Source: JAVBSX01 sp051660685
Lineage (GTDB): Bacteria > Planctomycetota > Planctomycetia > Pirellulales > Thermoguttaceae
DNA length: 15,454 nt
NCBI GenBank assembly: GCA_051660685.1
Contig: JBOFQB010000092.1
Span: forward strand, 1-15,454
Direction of reading: 5' to 3'
The notes under the pieces are model-generated. The model saw only the letters and a program-made list of their open reading frames with translations. It had not been told where the DNA came from and ran no database searches. The stretch's first letter is position 1, and every line of letters starts with the position of its first letter. Made by a program: the position numbers and the translations under genes. Of the stretch, positions 14,120 through 15,454 are shown piece by piece.

Positions 14120-15247
14120 ATGCAATATCGAAATTTTGGCAAGGAAGAGCAGAAAGTCTCGGCTCTTGGATTTGGTTGTATGCGATTACCGACGACGGAC
14201 GGTTCTCATACAGGACCGATTGATGAACGTGAAGCGATTCGGATGATACATCGGGCGTTGGACGCCGGGGTCAACTACTTTGATACGGCAAAAGTCTACC
14301 ATGAAGGTTGTGCCGAGTCCTTGCTCGGGAAAGCCCTTGCCGGTTCGCAACGACATCAACTCAAGGTTGCGACAAAACTTCCACTTTGGGGAACTCGAGG
14401 TCAGTCGGATTGTGAGAAGATTTTTGAAGAACAGTTGCGTGATTTGCAGACGGATTGTATTGACGTTTACCTTTTTCATTCGTTGCAGGATCATCTCTGG
14501 AAAAAGGTGTTGGATTGGGGGTTGATTGATTGGGCGGAAAAGAAAAGGAAAGAGGGGAAAATCAAACGACTTGGGTTTTCCTTTCACGATTCCTTGGGAT
14601 TGTTCAAGGAAATTCTCAATTACCATTCTTGGGACGTTTGCATGTTGCAGTACAATTATGTCGCAACGAACATTCAAGCGGGAATTGCCGGAGTCCAGTA
14701 TGCGGGAACACGCGGTATACCGGTTGTCATTATGGAACCTCTTTTTGGCGGGGTTTTAGCGAATCCGCAAGGTAAAATGGAGGAGTTGTTCGCCAACTCG
14801 CCCCATAATCCGGTTGATTTGGCACTTCGTTGGGTCTGGGACCAACCGGAAGTCTCCCTTCTTTTAAGCGGGATGTCAACGATGCAGCAGGTCGAGCAGA
14901 ACCTCGAAATTGCTGATCGAAGTCAAATCGGTTCGTTCAGTGAAGCCGAAAAATCATTCGTTGCCCAATTACAAGCGGAATATGAACGGGCAATGCCGAT
15001 CAAATGTACGAAATGCCGATATTGTCTTCCCTGTCCTCAAACGGTCGCAATTCCTGAAATCTTCGAGATTTACAATAATTTGGTTGCATTACCGGCGACG
15101 GAACAGTTTGACAAACTGGTGTACAGTCTGCAACCTCACGAAAAACAGGCGTCCAATTGCAGCTCTTGCGGGGTTTGTGAAGGTCGTTGTCCGCAACGAC
15201 TGCCGATTCGGGAGTTGCTCAAAACGGCACATGCCCGCTTGACGTGA
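14120..15247 (+). CDS. Aldo/keto reductase with C-terminal 4Fe-4S ferredoxin domain
   Basis: A 375-residue oxidoreductase. Residues 1 to ~285 form an aldo/keto reductase barrel with the usual tetrad: Asp55 (YFDTA), Tyr60 (VYHEG), Lys86 (ATKLP) and His120 (LFHS). The C-terminal ~90 residues carry two cysteine clusters, CTKCRYCLPCP and CSSCGVCEGRCP, typical of two [4Fe-4S] centres in the ferredoxin-like tail of this subfamily. No signal peptide is seen. Such fusions are common in anaerobic and planctomycete genomes; the substrate is unknown, and the clusters suggest electron transfer to or from ferredoxin. The start at 14120 gives the standard MQYRNFGK opening, with no ribosome-binding site; the C-rich repeat arm ends nine bases before it. 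It appears to be a single-gene unit. Confidence 0.93.
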   Translation: MQYRNFGKEEQKVSALGFGCMRLPTTDGSHTGPIDEREAIRMIHRALDAGVNYFDTAKVYHEGCAESLLGKALAGSQRHQLKVATKLPLWGTRGQSDCEKIFEEQLRDLQTDCIDVYLFHSLQDHLWKKVLDWGLIDWAEKKRKEGKIKRLGFSFHDSLGLFKEILNYHSWDVCMLQYNYVATNIQAGIAGVQYAGTRGIPVVIMEPLFGGVLANPQGKMEELFANSPHNPVDLALRWVWDQPEVSLLLSGMSTMQQVEQNLEIADRSQIGSFSEAEKSFVAQLQAEYERAMPIKCTKCRYCLPCPQTVAIPEIFEIYNNLVALPATEQFDKLVYSLQPHEKQASNCSSCGVCEGRCPQRLPIRELLKTAHARLT

Positions 15248-15377
15248 TTCGGTTGTCCGGTTGAGGACCAATTCGCTCGGTGTTTGGGAAAGGAGATAGG
15301 AGGTAACGATTGGGAACAGCATCATGCTGTACCGTTAAGTCCGTTGCATCATTACCGTAAAGATTGGCAAATTAGAC
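15248..15377 (+). promoter_or_regulatory. Intergenic region with palindromes before the last gene
   Basis: ACAGCAT-c-ATGCTGT (15316-15330) is a perfect 7-bp dyad with a single central base, the shape of a repressor site. It is flanked by an imperfect inverted pair, GGTAACGAT (15302-15310) and ATCATTACC (15348-15356). A short purine stretch GGAGATAGGAGG (15292-15303) resembles the repeat-family purine module. No convincing promoter was found. Confidence 0.35.
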
Positions 15378-15454
15378 ATGAGCTTATTCCAACAACTTCA
15401 AAATGCCCAATCCGAAGAAGACGTTAAAGACGCTTACATCAAGGCGTTAGGGTT
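15378..15454 (+). CDS. N-terminus of an unidentified protein, possibly restriction-modification
   Basis: The frame is open from the ATG at 15378 to the window edge, 25 complete codons. It begins MSLFQQLQNAQ and continues SEEDVKDAYIKALG. An opening of this type (short helix, then S-EED-VKD-x-YI-KAL-x-L) is one I associate with large type IIG/Eco57I-like restriction-modification proteins, but so few residues do not prove it. A palindrome 48 bases upstream would suit a controlled restriction system. The rest of the gene is outside the window. It could be an unrelated protein. Confidence 0.5.
   Translation, partial: MSLFQQLQNAQSEEDVKDAYIKALG

Noticed and set aside
1..15454. tRNA, rRNA or known riboswitch
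   Set aside because: No cloverleaf with T-loop consensus, no rRNA-like segment and no riboswitch core was seen in any intergenic region.

Overview
The window most likely comes from a bacterium of the Planctomycetota. This is inferred from the gene set: a Tat-exported Gfo/Idh/MocA oxidoreductase, an S46 dipeptidyl-peptidase, a ROK glucokinase with a CGCGQRGHLE motif, a short alpha-glucan phosphorylase, and an aldo/keto reductase with a ferredoxin tail. It also fits the near absence of Shine-Dalgarno sites; only the ROK kinase has a strong one. The sequence alone does not settle the genus. All intact protein genes are on the + strand.

Layout. 1-248 is the 3' end of an IS5-family transposase. 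249-910 has no supportable gene but carries a good sigma70-type promoter (702-730) and a structured leader before an NRDE/TANGO2-like protein (911-1699). A Tat-exported Gfo/Idh/MocA oxidoreductase (1773-3167) and a Ca2+/Na+ antiporter (about 3169-4185) follow closely and may be co-transcribed with it. After a repeat-filled gap comes a secreted S46 dipeptidyl-peptidase (4565-6640). The region 6641-9190 looks acquired: a TA-flanked MITE-like element, then a two-gene operon of an ABC/OLD-type ATPase and a DUF4276 TOPRIM-like protein (7161-9122), which resembles anti-phage modules. Next are a ROK glucokinase (9313-10386), a secreted DUF6263-like protein (10701-11546), a GT35 alpha-glucan phosphorylase (11709-13877) and an aldo/keto reductase with two Cys clusters (14120-15247). 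The right edge holds the first 25 codons of another gene, which resembles the N-terminus of a restriction-modification protein.

Most intergenic gaps are filled by a modular, non-coding repeat family. Outer arms are G-rich after stop codons (GGGGATAGGG) and C-rich before start codons. Inside these sit a CGCGATAC/GTATCGCG hairpin, a GAAGGTAGAAGG-type purine module and a shared core around CTCGCGAGTTAAC. There are three substantial copies: 4186-4501, 10391-10694 and 13875-14110 (inverted). The 10.4 kb copy has 42-bp terminal inverted repeats with two mismatches. One G-rich and one C-rich arm also bracket the ATPase-TOPRIM cassette, suggesting that the cassette went into such a repeat.

How the genes work together. 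The phosphorylase releases glucose-1-phosphate from stored glucan and the ROK kinase phosphorylates free glucose, so 9.3-13.9 kb carries two storage-sugar steps. The S46 peptidase fits peptide scavenging at the cell envelope. The ATPase-TOPRIM pair and the possible restriction-modification gene fit genome defence.
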